Assembly: GCF_020216025.1 (NCBI RefSeq)
Contig: NZ_JAIWNC010000030.1
Coordinates: 1 to 57,818, forward strand
Length of the DNA: 57,818 bases
DNA from: Jidongwangia harbinensis
GTDB lineage: Bacteria > Actinomycetota > Actinomycetes > Mycobacteriales > Micromonosporaceae
Reading direction: 5' to 3'
The notes beneath the pieces were generated by a model. The model saw nothing but the letters and a program-made list of their open reading frames with translations. It ran no database searches and was not told the DNA's origin. How positions within the stretch are numbered: the first letter of the stretch is position 1; each line of letters starts with the position of its first letter. Shown here piece by piece: positions 8,611-17,189 of the stretch. Position numbers and translations under genes: made by a program.

Positions 8611-9711
8611 TCAGGCGCGGTCCAGCGCGGCCGTCAGGTCGGCCAGCAGATCGTCGGTGTCCTCGATGCCGCAGGACAGCCGCACGAACCCCGGCGCGGT
8701 GTCGTCGCCCCACTGGGCCCGCCGGTCCGCCGTGGTGTGCAGCCCGCCGAACGAGGTGGCCGCGAAGACCAGCGTGGACGCCTGCAGGAAGCCGGCCACC
8801 CGCTCCGCGCTGCCCAGGTCGAACGAGACGATGCCGGGGATGCGCCGCATCTGAGCGGTGGCGACCGGGTACGACGGGTCGTCCGGCCGCCCCGGCCAGC
8901 GCACCCCGTGCACGTCCGGACGGGCGGCCAGCAGCTCCGCCACCGCGGCCGCGTTCGCGGTCTGCCGGGCCAGCCGCAGGTCCAGCGTGCCGATCGACCG
9001 GTGCGCCAGCCAGGCGTCGAACGCACCGGGCACGCCGCCGGTCTGCGACCGCCAGCTGGTGAGCCGGGCCAGCAGGTCGGCGTCGTTCGTGGCGACATAG
9101 CCGAGCAGCGTGTCGGAGTGCCCGGTCAGTGCCTTCGTACCGGACGCCACGACCACGTCCGCGCCCAGCTCCAGCGGGCGCTGCCCGAGCGGGGTGGCGG
9201 TGGTGTTGTCCACCACGACCAGCGCACCGGCGGCGTGCGCGGCGTCCGCCACCGCCCGGATGTCGCAGACGTCCAGTCCCGGGTTCGCCGGCGTCTCCAG
9301 CAGCACCAGCCGCACCCCGGCGAACGACGGGTACGGCCCCGCGGTCGGCACCAGCAGCGGCTTCACCCCGAGGTCGCGCAGCGTGCCGTCGGCGAACGCG
9401 CGCACCGTGAAGTACCCGTCCGACGGCAGCGCGACGGTGTCGCCGGGTCGCAGCACGGTCAGCAGCATCCCGGTGATCGCGGCCTGCCCGGAGGCGAACG
9501 CCAGCACCGCGCCGCCCTCCAGCCGGCCGATGGCCGCCTCCAGGGCGCGCCGGGTCGGGTTGTCCGGCCGGCCGTAGCCGTTCTCGCCGGGCCCGGTGAC
9601 CGGATCCAGGTGGTACGGCGCCGCGAACACCGGACCGGGCAGGAACGGCTGACCCGGCACCGGTTCGGGCAGTCCGGCATGCACCGCCGCGGTGCTGTCT
9701 CCGGTACTCAT
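8611..9711 (-). CDS. cystathionine gamma-lyase/synthase-family PLP enzyme
   Basis: A 366-residue Cys/Met-metabolism PLP enzyme. The Schiff-base lysine lies in SGTKALTGHSD (Lys193), with the YGRPDNPTRRALE N-terminal motif, the FASGQAAIT cofactor loop and VVDNT near residue 167. Members cleave or make cystathionine; the exact reaction cannot be assigned from the sequence, although actinobacterial orthologues are annotated as cystathionine gamma-lyase. Its ATG overlaps the gpsA stop (ATGA, 9708-9711), so it is the third gene of plsC-gpsA-lyase. A sulfur enzyme in a phospholipid operon has no obvious metabolic link. Confidence 0.88.
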   Translation of the reverse strand: MSTGDSTAAVHAGLPEPVPGQPFLPGPVFAAPYHLDPVTGPGENGYGRPDNPTRRALEAAIGRLEGGAVLAFASGQAAITGMLLTVLRPGDTVALPSDGYFTVRAFADGTLRDLGVKPLLVPTAGPYPSFAGVRLVLLETPANPGLDVCDIRAVADAAHAAGALVVVDNTTATPLGQRPLELGADVVVASGTKALTGHSDTLLGYVATNDADLLARLTSWRSQTGGVPGAFDAWLAHRSIGTLDLRLARQTANAAAVAELLAARPDVHGVRWPGRPDDPSYPVATAQMRRIPGIVSFDLGSAERVAGFLQASTLVFAATSFGGLHTTADRRAQWGDDTAPGFVRLSCGIEDTDDLLADLTAALDRA

Positions 9712-10703
9712 TCCTGCTTCATCTCCCGGCCCATCAGCAGTTTGACCGCCACCCGCGGGTCCACGCCCTCGTGGCAGACCCGTTCGACCTGTTCGGTGAT
9801 CGGCATCTCGACGCCGTGCGCCCGGGCCAGGTCGCGGATGGACAGGCAGCTCTTCACGCCCTCGGCGGTCTGCCGGGTGGACGCCTGCGCCGACTCCAGC
9901 GACTCGCCGCGGCCCAGGTGCTCGCCGAACGTGCGGTTCCGGGACAGCGGCGACGAGCAGGTGGCCACGAGGTCGCCGAGGCCGGCCAGCCCGGCGAAGG
10001 TCAGCGGGTCGGCGCCCACCGCCACGCCCAGCCGGGCCGTCTCGGCCAGGCCACGGGTGATCAGCGACGCCTTGGTGTTGTCGCCCATGCCCATCGCGCT
10101 GGCCATCCCGTACGCCAGCGCGATGACGTTCTTGACCGCACCGCCCATCTCGCAGCCGACCACGTCCTCGCTGGTGTACGGCCGCAGGTAGGGCAGCGCG
10201 ATGGCCTGCTGCACCCAGCGGGCGCGCTGCAGGTCGATGCCCGCCACCACGGTCGCGGCGGGCTGCTCGGCGGCGATCTCCGGGGCCAGGTTGGGGCCGG
10301 ACACGACCACCACCCGGGCCGGGTCCACCCCGGCGGTCTCCACGATGACCTCGCTCATCCGCTTGGTGGTGCCCAGCTCGATGCCCTTCATCAGCGAGAT
10401 GAGCGTCGAGTCGGGCGCGAACGCACCGGCCCATTCGGCCAGGTTGCCGCGCAACGTCTGGGACGGCACCGCGAGCGCCACCAGCTCGGCGTCGCGCACC
10501 GCCTCGGCCACGTCGCTGGTCGCGGTGATCCGCTCGGGCAGCTTGACCGACGGCAGCGAGCCGTCGTTGCGGTGCTGCTCGCGGATCGCGGCGGCGACCG
10601 ACTCGCGGCGGGCCCAGATGGTCACGTCCGCACCCGCCTCCGCGAGCACCTTGGCGAACGCGGTGCCCCAGGCGCCGGCCCCGACCACCGCGGCGCGGGT
10701 CAT
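9708..10703 (-). CDS. gpsA: glycerol-3-phosphate dehydrogenase [NAD(P)+]
   Basis: GpsA reduces dihydroxyacetone phosphate to sn-glycerol-3-phosphate, the backbone for phospholipids. The 331-residue protein has the N-terminal Rossmann loop GAGAWGT (8-14), LMKGIE with Lys106, and the C-terminal substrate-domain motif GGAVKNVIALAYG with catalytic Lys191. It overlaps plsC upstream and the PLP lyase downstream by ATGA, so it is translationally coupled to both. Pairing with an acyltransferase makes a glycerophospholipid-initiation operon. Confidence 0.97.
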   Translation of the reverse strand: MTRAAVVGAGAWGTAFAKVLAEAGADVTIWARRESVAAAIREQHRNDGSLPSVKLPERITATSDVAEAVRDAELVALAVPSQTLRGNLAEWAGAFAPDSTLISLMKGIELGTTKRMSEVIVETAGVDPARVVVVSGPNLAPEIAAEQPAATVVAGIDLQRARWVQQAIALPYLRPYTSEDVVGCEMGGAVKNVIALAYGMASAMGMGDNTKASLITRGLAETARLGVAVGADPLTFAGLAGLGDLVATCSSPLSRNRTFGEHLGRGESLESAQASTRQTAEGVKSCLSIRDLARAHGVEMPITEQVERVCHEGVDPRVAVKLLMGREMKQE

Positions 10704-11428
10704 TCGGCCACCCCGCCGTCGGCCGGACCGCGGCCCACCCGCTCGTACAGCGGGGGCGGATCGCCCTCCCGGACGGTGGCGAGCAGATCCCGTATCGCGA
10801 TCATGATGGTGTCCGTCATGTCATCCAGCACCGCCCGCGTCGGCGCCTCACCCACCCACCGGGACAGGTCCACCGGCGGGCCGGCGGTGACCCGCACCGG
10901 CGTACGCGGGCGGAAGTTGAGTCGGTTGGTCCGCGGGTCGAAGACCCGCTCCGGGCCCCAGTTCGCCACCGGAACCACCGGCGCACCGGTGACCAGGGCG
11001 AGCCGGGCCGCGCCGGTCTTGCCGCGCATCGGCCACAGGTCGGGCTCGCGGGTCGTGGTGCCCTCCGGGTAGATCACCACGACGGCGCCCTGCTGCAGCG
11101 CGTCCACCAGGACGTCCAGCGATTTGACCGCCTCCACGCTGCCGCGTTCCACCGGGATCTGCTTCACCTTACGGAGCAGGAAGCCCAGCACCGGGACCTT
11201 CCACAGACTGGCCTTGCCGAGAAACCGCGGCCACCGGCCGAGCCCGTAGACGAAATGCGCGATGACCAGGGGATCGAAGTGCGAGACGTGGTTGGGCACC
11301 AGGATCACGCCGCCGGTGCGCGGCACGTGCTCCTGCCCGGTCCAGATGCGTTTCGTCCAGACCGTGAGGACCGGCAGCACCAGTCCGACCGCGAACCGCC
11401 GCCAGAAGCCGAGCCTGCGGTGCGCCAC
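10700..11428 (-). CDS. plsC: 1-acyl-sn-glycerol-3-phosphate acyltransferase-like protein
   Basis: The 242-residue product carries the acyltransferase motif HX4D (NHVSHFD, His47/Asp52), GKASLWKVPVLG, and the phosphate-binding YPEGTTTRE (120-128). A short hydrophobic N-terminus (about 13-24) suggests peripheral membrane attachment. It should acylate lysophosphatidate or a related acceptor. The start is GTG 11428 behind a GGGAGGGA ribosome site; the frame stays open upstream but overlaps cofC on the other strand. It is first gene of plsC-gpsA-lyase. Confidence 0.92.
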   Translation of the reverse strand: MAHRRLGFWRRFAVGLVLPVLTVWTKRIWTGQEHVPRTGGVILVPNHVSHFDPLVIAHFVYGLGRWPRFLGKASLWKVPVLGFLLRKVKQIPVERGSVEAVKSLDVLVDALQQGAVVVIYPEGTTTREPDLWPMRGKTGAARLALVTGAPVVPVANWGPERVFDPRTNRLNFRPRTPVRVTAGPPVDLSRWVGEAPTRAVLDDMTDTIMIAIRDLLATVREGDPPPLYERVGRGPADGGVAE

Positions 11429-11555
11429 GGTCCCTCCCTGCCTCGCCCCGGCGGACCCGCCGCCGTCCCCCGTCACCCCTGCGTCGAAATCATGCCTGTT
11501 CGCGGCGATGAGGACCAGGCAGGGGTACGGACGGCGGCGCTGGCAGGATGGCGGG

Positions 11556-12197
11556 GTGGCGCAGAACTGGACGGCGGTGATCCCGGTCAAGCGGCTGCAC
11601 GCGGCCAAGACCCGGCTGCGTGGCGCGGTACCGGCCGCCCGGCACGAGGAGTTGGCGCTGGCGCTGGTGCGCGACACCGCCGCCGCGGTCCTGGCCTGTC
11701 CCGGGGTCGCCGAGGTGCTGGTGGTCACGGACGACCCGGCGGCGGCCGACGCGGCGCGGGCCCTGGGCGCCCGGGTGGCGCCGGAGGACGGCGCCACCGA
11801 CCTGAACGCCGCGCTGCGCCGGGCGGACCGGGTCACCGGGCCCGGCCGCGACCGCGCCGTGCTGACCGGCGACCTGCCCGCACTGCGCCCGGAGGAGCTG
11901 GCCGATGCGCTGCGGCGGGTGGGCACCCGGGCGTTCGTGCCGGACGCGGCCGGCACCGGCACCGTGCTGCTCGCCGCCCCGGCCGGCGTGGACCTCGATC
12001 CGTGCTTCGGGGTGGACTCGGCGGCCGCCCACGCCGCGTCCGGGGCGGACCGGCTGGCCGGGGACTGGCCGGGACTGCGCCGCGATGTGGACACGGTCGC
12101 GGACCTGCGGGCCGTCCTGGCCCTCGGCACCGGCCCGCACACCTGCGCGGTGCTGCGCGCGGCCGGCCGGGCCGGGGACTGCCGCCCGGCGGCCTGA
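11556..12197 (+). CDS. cofC: phosphoenolpyruvate/2-phospholactate guanylyltransferase (FbiD/CofC)
   Basis: A 213-residue nucleotidyltransferase of the CofC family starting at GTG 11556 (VAQNWTAVIPVKRLHAAKTRL). The N-terminal VIPVK and the later AVLTGDLPAL segment match the GTP- and metal-binding core. It makes the guanylylated intermediate in coenzyme F420 synthesis. In mycobacteria the orthologue FbiD (Rv2983) uses phosphoenolpyruvate and lies between gpsA and ppk1, as here, so fbiD is an equally good symbol. It is divergent from plsC. Confidence 0.92.
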   Translation: MAQNWTAVIPVKRLHAAKTRLRGAVPAARHEELALALVRDTAAAVLACPGVAEVLVVTDDPAAADAARALGARVAPEDGATDLNAALRRADRVTGPGRDRAVLTGDLPALRPEELADALRRVGTRAFVPDAAGTGTVLLAAPAGVDLDPCFGVDSAAAHAASGADRLAGDWPGLRRDVDTVADLRAVLALGTGPHTCAVLRAAGRAGDCRPAA

Positions 12198-12217
12198 GAC
12201 ACGGTACGGTGCCAGGC

Positions 12218-12415
12218 ATGCAAGGGACGGTCGCCACCTTCGATCCGGACACCCACGCCGGCACGCTGCTGCTGGACGACGGGACCGAGCTGCCGTTCCC
12301 GCCGGAGTCGTTCGGGCGCTCCGGGTTGCGCCTGCTCCGGCTGGGCCAACGGGTCGACGTGCGGACCAGCGCGGACGGCACGGTCACCCGGATCGGGCTA
12401 CCCGGAATCGAATAA
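12218..12415 (+). CDS. cold-shock-domain-like small protein
   Basis: A 65-residue protein, MQGTVATFDPDTHAGTLLLD..., built like the cold-shock/OB domain, with a G-TV--FD---GxG start and a C-terminal GQRVDVRTSADGTVTRI strand pair. The aromatic RNP1/RNP2 residues of canonical CspA (KGFGFI, VFVH) are largely absent, so nucleic-acid binding is uncertain. It starts 20 bp after cofC and ends 55 bp before ppk, so it may bridge a cofC-ppk-mutT1 transcript. Confidence 0.75.
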   Translation: MQGTVATFDPDTHAGTLLLDDGTELPFPPESFGRSGLRLLRLGQRVDVRTSADGTVTRIGLPGIE

Positions 12416-12470
12416 GTTGATCAAGGAGTTGTTCATTCACCGTTAACCCCGGTCGGGTGATGATGGAGAC

Positions 12471-14762
12471 ATGCGCACCCCGCCTCGGACACCCGACCCG
12501 ACCGCGCCCGTTCCGGCCGAAGCCGGTCCCCGGCGTGGCCCCAACGGCCGCTTCGCCCCGCGCGGCACGAAGGAGCCCGGATCCGAGCCGGAGACGGCCG
12601 CGCCCGCCGCGCCGGCAACCGCCACCGCGGTCCCCGTCGAGCCGGCCGACCCGGCTGATCCGGAGGACGCCGACGTGACCGGGGACGAGGACGACGACCT
12701 GCCCGAGGACCGGTTCCTCAACCGGGAACTCTCCTGGCTCGACTTCAACGCCCGGGTGCTGGCGCTGGCCGAGGACCCGGGCACCCGGCTGCTGGAACGC
12801 GCCAAGTTCCTGGCCATCTTCGCCGGCAACCTGGACGAGTTCTACATGGTCCGGGTGGCCGGCCTGAAGCGCCGCCTCAACGCCGGGCTGCCGATGCGCG
12901 GCGGCGACCGCTCCTCCCTGCGCAACCAGCTCGAGATGATCACCGAGCGGGCCGCCGACCTGGTGACCCGGCACGCCGCCTGCTTCGGCGAGGAGGTCCG
13001 GCCGAAGCTCAGCGCCGAGGGCATCGAGCTGGTCACCTGGAGCGAGTTGGACGCACCGGAACGCGAGCGGCTGCGGACGTACTTCCGGGAGAAGGTCTTC
13101 CCGGTGCTGACGCCGCTCGCGGTCGACCCGGCGCACCCGTTCCCGTACATCTCCTCCCGGTCGTTGAATCTCGCCGTGGCACTGCGCAACCCGGACGAGA
13201 GCGGCTCCGAACTGTTCGCCCGGATCAAGGTGCCGAACAACGTGCCGCGGTTCGTCACCGTGCAGAACGACAGCCGGGGCGCGCGTTTCCTGCCGGTCGA
13301 GGAACTCATCGCGGTACACCTGGATCAACTCTTCTCCGGCATGCAGGTGCTGGAGTGGCACCTGTTCCGGATCACCCGCAACGCCGAGCTGGAGGTCGAC
13401 GAGGACCGCGACGAGGACCTTCTGCAGGCGCTCGAACGCGAGCTGGCACAGCGCCGGTTCGGTCCGCCGGTCCGCCTCGAGGTGGCCGCCTCGATCAGCG
13501 ACCACGTGCTCGACCTGCTCACCCGCGAACTGGACATGGACAGCAACGACGTGCTGCGGGTCCCGGCGCCGCTCGACCTGTCGGCGCTCTGGCAGGTGTA
13601 CGGCGAATGCGACCGCGACGACCTCAAGGACCGGCCGTTCGTCCCGGCCACCCATCCGCAGCTGGCCGACGGCGAGGTGCCGCGCAGCGTCTTCAACCGG
13701 CTGCGCGAGTGCGACATCCTGGTGCACCACCCGTACCACTCGTTCTCCACCAGCGTGCAGCGCTTCATCGAGCAGGCCGCCGCCGACCCGAACGTACTCG
13801 CCATCAAGCAGACGCTGTACCGCACCAGCGGCGACTCCCCGATCGTCGACGCCCTGGTGGACGCCGCGAACGCCGGCAAGCAGGTGGTGGTGCTGGTCGA
13901 GGTGAAGGCGCGCTTCGACGAGGTGGCCAACATCGGCTGGGCGCGCACCCTGGAACGGGCCGGCTGCCACGTCGTCTACGGCCTGGTCGGCCTCAAGACG
14001 CACTGCAAGACCGCGCTGGTGGTGCGCCAGGAGGGCAGCCAGATCCGGCGCTACTGCCACATCGGCACCGGCAACTACCACCCCAAGACCGCCCGGTTGT
14101 ACGAGGACTTCGGCATGCTCACCGCCGACCCCGAGGTGGGCGCGGACGTCACCGACCTGTTCAACGTGCTCACCGGATACAGCCGGCAGACCGCGTACCG
14201 CCGGTTGCTGGTCGCGCCGCACAGCGTCCGCAAGGGCCTGATCGAACGGATCGAGGAGCAGGCCCGGGTGGCCCGCGAGGGCGGCGAGGCGCTGGTGCAG
14301 TTCAAGGTGAACTCGCTGGTGGACGAGGAGACCATCGACGCGCTGTACCGCGCCTCCCGGGACGGGGTGCGGATCGACCTGGTGATCCGGGGCATGTGCG
14401 CGCTGCGGCCCGGCGTACCCGGGCTGTCCGACAACATCCGGGTGCGCTCCATCGTGGGCCGGTTCCTGGAACACTCCCGGGTGTTCCGGTTCGGCGCCGG
14501 CGACGACGCCGAGTACTGGATCGGCTCGGCCGACCTGATGCACCGCAACCTGGACCGCCGGGTCGAGGCGCTGGTGCGGGTCACGCTGCCGTCGGCCCAG
14601 AACGAGCTGCGCAACGTGCTGGAGCTGTCGATGAAGGACGAGACCGAGGGCTGGGACCTGGCCGCTGACGGCACCTGGCACCGGCGCCCGGCCAGCGCCA
14701 CCGAACGGCACGTCCACCTGCAGGAGGCGCTGCTGCGCAGGGTCATCGGCAAGGCCGGCTGA
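12471..14762 (+). CDS. ppk: polyphosphate kinase 1
   Basis: PPK1 reversibly transfers the gamma-phosphate of ATP to growing polyphosphate. The 763-residue protein begins with an Ala/Pro/acidic disordered extension (about 1-80), then the canonical FLNRELSWLDFNARVL, NLDEFYMVRV and the two phospholipase-D-like catalytic domains. His511 (in LKTHCKT) corresponds to the autophosphorylated histidine, and His530 (CHIGTGNYHPKTARLY) to the second essential one. It ends one base before the mutT1 start, matching Rv2984-Rv2985 in M. tuberculosis. Confidence 0.98.
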   Translation: MRTPPRTPDPTAPVPAEAGPRRGPNGRFAPRGTKEPGSEPETAAPAAPATATAVPVEPADPADPEDADVTGDEDDDLPEDRFLNRELSWLDFNARVLALAEDPGTRLLERAKFLAIFAGNLDEFYMVRVAGLKRRLNAGLPMRGGDRSSLRNQLEMITERAADLVTRHAACFGEEVRPKLSAEGIELVTWSELDAPERERLRTYFREKVFPVLTPLAVDPAHPFPYISSRSLNLAVALRNPDESGSELFARIKVPNNVPRFVTVQNDSRGARFLPVEELIAVHLDQLFSGMQVLEWHLFRITRNAELEVDEDRDEDLLQALERELAQRRFGPPVRLEVAASISDHVLDLLTRELDMDSNDVLRVPAPLDLSALWQVYGECDRDDLKDRPFVPATHPQLADGEVPRSVFNRLRECDILVHHPYHSFSTSVQRFIEQAAADPNVLAIKQTLYRTSGDSPIVDALVDAANAGKQVVVLVEVKARFDEVANIGWARTLERAGCHVVYGLVGLKTHCKTALVVRQEGSQIRRYCHIGTGNYHPKTARLYEDFGMLTADPEVGADVTDLFNVLTGYSRQTAYRRLLVAPHSVRKGLIERIEEQARVAREGGEALVQFKVNSLVDEETIDALYRASRDGVRIDLVIRGMCALRPGVPGLSDNIRVRSIVGRFLEHSRVFRFGAGDDAEYWIGSADLMHRNLDRRVEALVRVTLPSAQNELRNVLELSMKDETEGWDLAADGTWHRRPASATERHVHLQEALLRRVIGKAG

Positions 14763-14763
14763 C

Positions 14764-15648
14764 GTGCCGGTGGCCGTGGTGCGGGCGGCGGGCGCGGTGC
14801 TCTGGCGGCCGGCCGGCGACGGTACCGAGGTCTGTCTGGTGCACCGGCCCTGGTACGACGACTGGAGCCTGCCCAAGGGCAAGCTGGACCCGGGCGAGCA
14901 TCCGCTGACCGCCGCGGTGCGCGAGGTGCTGGAGGAGACCGGGGTACGCGGCCGGCCGGAGATCCGCCTGCCCGAGGTGGCGTACACGATGCCGTCCGGC
15001 GTACCGAAGACCGTGGATTTCTGGCTGATGCGCGCCACCGACGCACCGGCCGTCCCGGTCGCGGATCCCACCGAGGTGGACGCGGTGGCCTGGCTGTCTC
15101 CGGCGGAGGCGGTGTCCCGGCTCAGTTACGCGCAGGATCGTGAGCTGGTGCGGTACGCCGCCGGGCTGCCGCCGGTCACCGCGGTCACCGCGCTGGTCCG
15201 GCACGGGCACGCCGGTCAGCGCAAGGCGTGGGCCGGTCCGGACGGGCTGCGCCCGATCGACCCGCGCGGGCAGGCCGAGGCGGAACGGCTGGCGGATCTG
15301 CTGGCCGGGCTCGATCCGGTACGCCTGATCGCGGCCACCCCGTTGCGCTGCAAGCAGACCCTGGAACCGCTGGCCGCCCGGGTGCACCGGCCGATCGTGT
15401 CGGACGCGGCGTTCGCCGAGCCGGCCGAACCGGACGAGGTCCCGGCGCGGGTGAAGGCGGCGGCGGCCCGGCTGGCCGAGGTGCGCGGGGACACCCGGGT
15501 GGTGATCTGCAGTCAGGGCAAGGTGTTGCCGCCGCTGCTGGCCGCGCTGGCCGAGGACGCCGACCGGGGGCCGTACAAGACCGCCAAGGGCGGCGCGTGG
15601 CTGCTCTCCTGGTCCGGGGACCGTCTGCTCGCGCTCACCCGGCTCTAG
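14764..15648 (+). CDS. mutT1: MutT1-like NUDIX hydrolase fused to histidine phosphatase domain
   Basis: A 294-residue two-domain protein. The NUDIX box at residues 39-61 is intact (GKLDPGEHPL... ending REVLEETGV). The C-terminal domain begins LVRHGHAG (RHG at 146-148), the phosphohistidine motif of histidine phosphatases. Mycobacterial MutT1 has this architecture and sanitises oxidised nucleotides and diadenosine polyphosphates; it also follows ppk1. It starts at GTG 14764, directly after the ppk stop. Its last 14 bp overlap the convergent gene at 15635. Confidence 0.93.
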   Translation: MPVAVVRAAGAVLWRPAGDGTEVCLVHRPWYDDWSLPKGKLDPGEHPLTAAVREVLEETGVRGRPEIRLPEVAYTMPSGVPKTVDFWLMRATDAPAVPVADPTEVDAVAWLSPAEAVSRLSYAQDRELVRYAAGLPPVTAVTALVRHGHAGQRKAWAGPDGLRPIDPRGQAEAERLADLLAGLDPVRLIAATPLRCKQTLEPLAARVHRPIVSDAAFAEPAEPDEVPARVKAAAARLAEVRGDTRVVICSQGKVLPPLLAALAEDADRGPYKTAKGGAWLLSWSGDRLLALTRL

Positions 15649-16063
15649 TGGCGGCCCGTCGTCGCGGTTCCCGGCGGTCCCGGGCCGGTGCCTGGTCCAC
15701 CCGCCAGTAGCCGACCAGATCGCCGGTGTGCCACCGGGCCCGCCACAGTTCGTCGGAGCGCGGTTCCCAGTCCCGGTACGGCAGCAACGCCACCCGCCAG
15801 GACATCAACGCGATCAGGTACCAGCCGACCAGCGGCACCAGGCCGAGTCCGGCGTCCCGCCGCCGGTACGACGACAGCGGCCCCAGCACCGCCACCGCCA
15901 CCGCCGACCAGACCGACATCACCAGCCAGTCCAGCAACCCGGAGCCGGTCCACCGCTCGGCCAGGTCGCCGAGTGTCCATCCCGGCACGACGGCGGCCGC
16001 GAAGATGCCCGCGGCGAGCAGCGACCTGCTGACGAGGCCGCGCGGAGCCGGTCTGTGATCCAT
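15635..16063 (-). CDS. hypothetical membrane protein
   Basis: A 142-residue protein with about three hydrophobic helices (approximately 11-32, 43-64, 73-95) followed by a basic, Arg-rich cytoplasmic tail (APARDRREPRRRAATRAG). No family recognised. It overlaps the 3' end of mutT1 by 14 bp on the opposite strand. The hupB terminator lies just upstream of its start, so it needs its own promoter. Confidence 0.65.
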   Translation of the reverse strand: MDHRPAPRGLVSRSLLAAGIFAAAVVPGWTLGDLAERWTGSGLLDWLVMSVWSAVAVAVLGPLSSYRRRDAGLGLVPLVGWYLIALMSWRVALLPYRDWEPRSDELWRARWHTGDLVGYWRVDQAPARDRREPRRRAATRAG

Positions 16064-16106
16064 GCCCGGACGGTAGGCTCAGCGCCCCGTACAGCGCCGG
16101 GACACG

Positions 16107-16140
16107 CGAAAGGCGTCCACCGTACGGTGGACGCCTTTCG
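16107..16140 (-). terminator. 34-bp perfect palindrome downstream of hupB
   Basis: Two 17-base arms (CGAAAGGCGTCCACCGT and its complement) form an uninterrupted palindrome 44 bp after the hupB stop. A long GC hairpin without a U-tract is the common actinobacterial terminator type and would work in either direction. Confidence 0.75.
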
Positions 16141-16183
16141 GGTCGTCAGCGGGCCGCTGAGGGCACCTGAGGGAAGCTCAGGC

Positions 16184-17014
16184 TCAGCGGGTCTTGCGGG
16201 TCCGCGTCGCGCCGGTGCGCGCGGTGCTGGCCCGGGCGGCCGGGGTGCTACCGGCAGTGGCCGCCGTGGTCTTGCGGGCGGTGGTCTTCTTCGCCGCGGT
16301 CGTCTTGGCCGCCGTGGCCTTGGTGGCGGTCGACTTGGCCGGAGCCGCCTTGGTGGCGGTCTTCGCCGGCGTGGCCTTGGCGGTGGTCGCCTTGGCCGTG
16401 GCCGCCTTGGTGGCCGTCGCCGTCTTCTTTGCCGGCGCCGCCTTGGCCGTGGTGGCCTTGGCGGTGGTGGCCTTGGCCGTGGTGGCCTTCGCGGTGGTGG
16501 CCTTGGCCGTGGTGGCCTTGGCCGTCGTCTTCTTGGCCGCCGTGGCCTTGGTGGCGGTCGACTTGGCCGGAGCCGCCTTGGTGGCGGTCTTCGCCGGCGT
16601 GGCCTTGGCCGTGGTCGCCTTGGCCGTCGTCTTCTTGGCCGCCGTGGCCTTGGTGGCCGTCGACTTGGCCGGAGCCGCCTTGGTAGCGGTGGACTTCGCC
16701 GCCGCCGTGGTCTTCTTGGCGGCCGCCGCCTTGGCGACCTTTCCGCTCGCGACCATCTCCCGGAAAGCTGTCCCGGGTTTGAACGCGGGCACCGACGTCT
16801 TCTTCACCTTGACCGGTTCGCCGGTGCGAGGATTCCGCGCGGTACGCGCATTGCGCGCCCGCTTCTCGAAGACACCGAAGCCGGTAATCGCTACCCGGTC
16901 GCCTTTGGTGACGGCGTTCTCCACCTCGCTGATGACCGCATCCAGCGCCGCCGCCGCCGTCTTCCGGTCTCCCAGTCGGGCGGCGAGCGCCTCGATGAGC
17001 TCGGCCTTGTTCAC
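16184..17014 (-). CDS. hupB: HU-family nucleoid protein with long basic tail
   Basis: Residues 1-90 are a complete HU domain (VNKAELIEALAARLGDRKTA..., GDRVAITGFGVFEKRARNAR, RNPRTGEPVKVKKTSVPAFKPG). Residues about 100-276 are an Ala/Lys/Thr tail made of repeated KATTAKATTAK and APAKSTATKA-like units, comparable to the PAKK-rich tail of mycobacterial HupB/Hlp and histone H1. It should compact DNA. The start is GTG 17014 behind GGAGG; the frame continues upstream but without a ribosome site. The tail is encoded by near-identical repeats, so its length may vary between strains. The order hupB-leuD-leuC matches Rv2986c-Rv2988c. Confidence 0.95.
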   Translation of the reverse strand: MNKAELIEALAARLGDRKTAAAALDAVISEVENAVTKGDRVAITGFGVFEKRARNARTARNPRTGEPVKVKKTSVPAFKPGTAFREMVASGKVAKAAAAKKTTAAAKSTATKAAPAKSTATKATAAKKTTAKATTAKATPAKTATKAAPAKSTATKATAAKKTTAKATTAKATTAKATTAKATTAKATTAKAAPAKKTATATKAATAKATTAKATPAKTATKAAPAKSTATKATAAKTTAAKKTTARKTTAATAGSTPAARASTARTGATRTRKTR

Positions 17015-17064
17015 GGTTTTCCTCCCGGTGTGAGAACTGGCCCGATGCAGGCCATTCTGCGCGC

Positions 17065-17093
17065 ACCGTATGCCCTCTGACCAGCAGACACAA
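17065..17093 (-). promoter_or_regulatory. candidate sigma-A promoter of hupB
   Basis: On the reverse strand TTGTGT (17088-17093) and TACGGT (17065-17070) are separated by 17 bp, which places transcription start about 45 bp before the hupB GTG. The spacing and TAnnnT form fit the actinobacterial housekeeping promoter. Confidence 0.5.
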
Positions 17094-17132
17094 ACATCTG
17101 CATGAAAAAAAGCCTTGTGTCGCAACGAAAAT

Positions 17133-17159
17133 GCCCCCACCGGGAGGTCCGATGGGGGC
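17133..17159 (-). terminator. terminator after leuCD
   Basis: A 7-bp GC stem (GCCCCCA 17133-17139 paired with TGGGGGC 17153-17159) lies 31 bp after the leuD stop; reading on the reverse strand it is followed by TTTTCG, a short U-rich run. Confidence 0.6.
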
Positions 17160-17189
17160 GAAAAGCCCTCTGGGGCTAAGGATTTCGGG

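Noticed and set aside
8611..10434. A 607-codon frame joining the PLP lyase to upstream sequence
   Set aside because: Its first 240 codons lie antisense-frame inside gpsA; the ATG at 9711 with a 4-bp overlap to gpsA gives the normal family N-terminus.
10700..12349. A 549-codon acyltransferase frame
   Set aside because: Upstream codons overlap cofC on the other strand; GTG 11428 has a strong ribosome site and gives the normal family length.
12384..15071. An 895-codon reverse frame
   Set aside because: It is the antisense of ppk and mutT1, an artefact of high GC third positions.
16194..17033. Forward frame of alternating Val/Ala over hupB
   Set aside because: Antisense of the HupB Lys/Ala tail.
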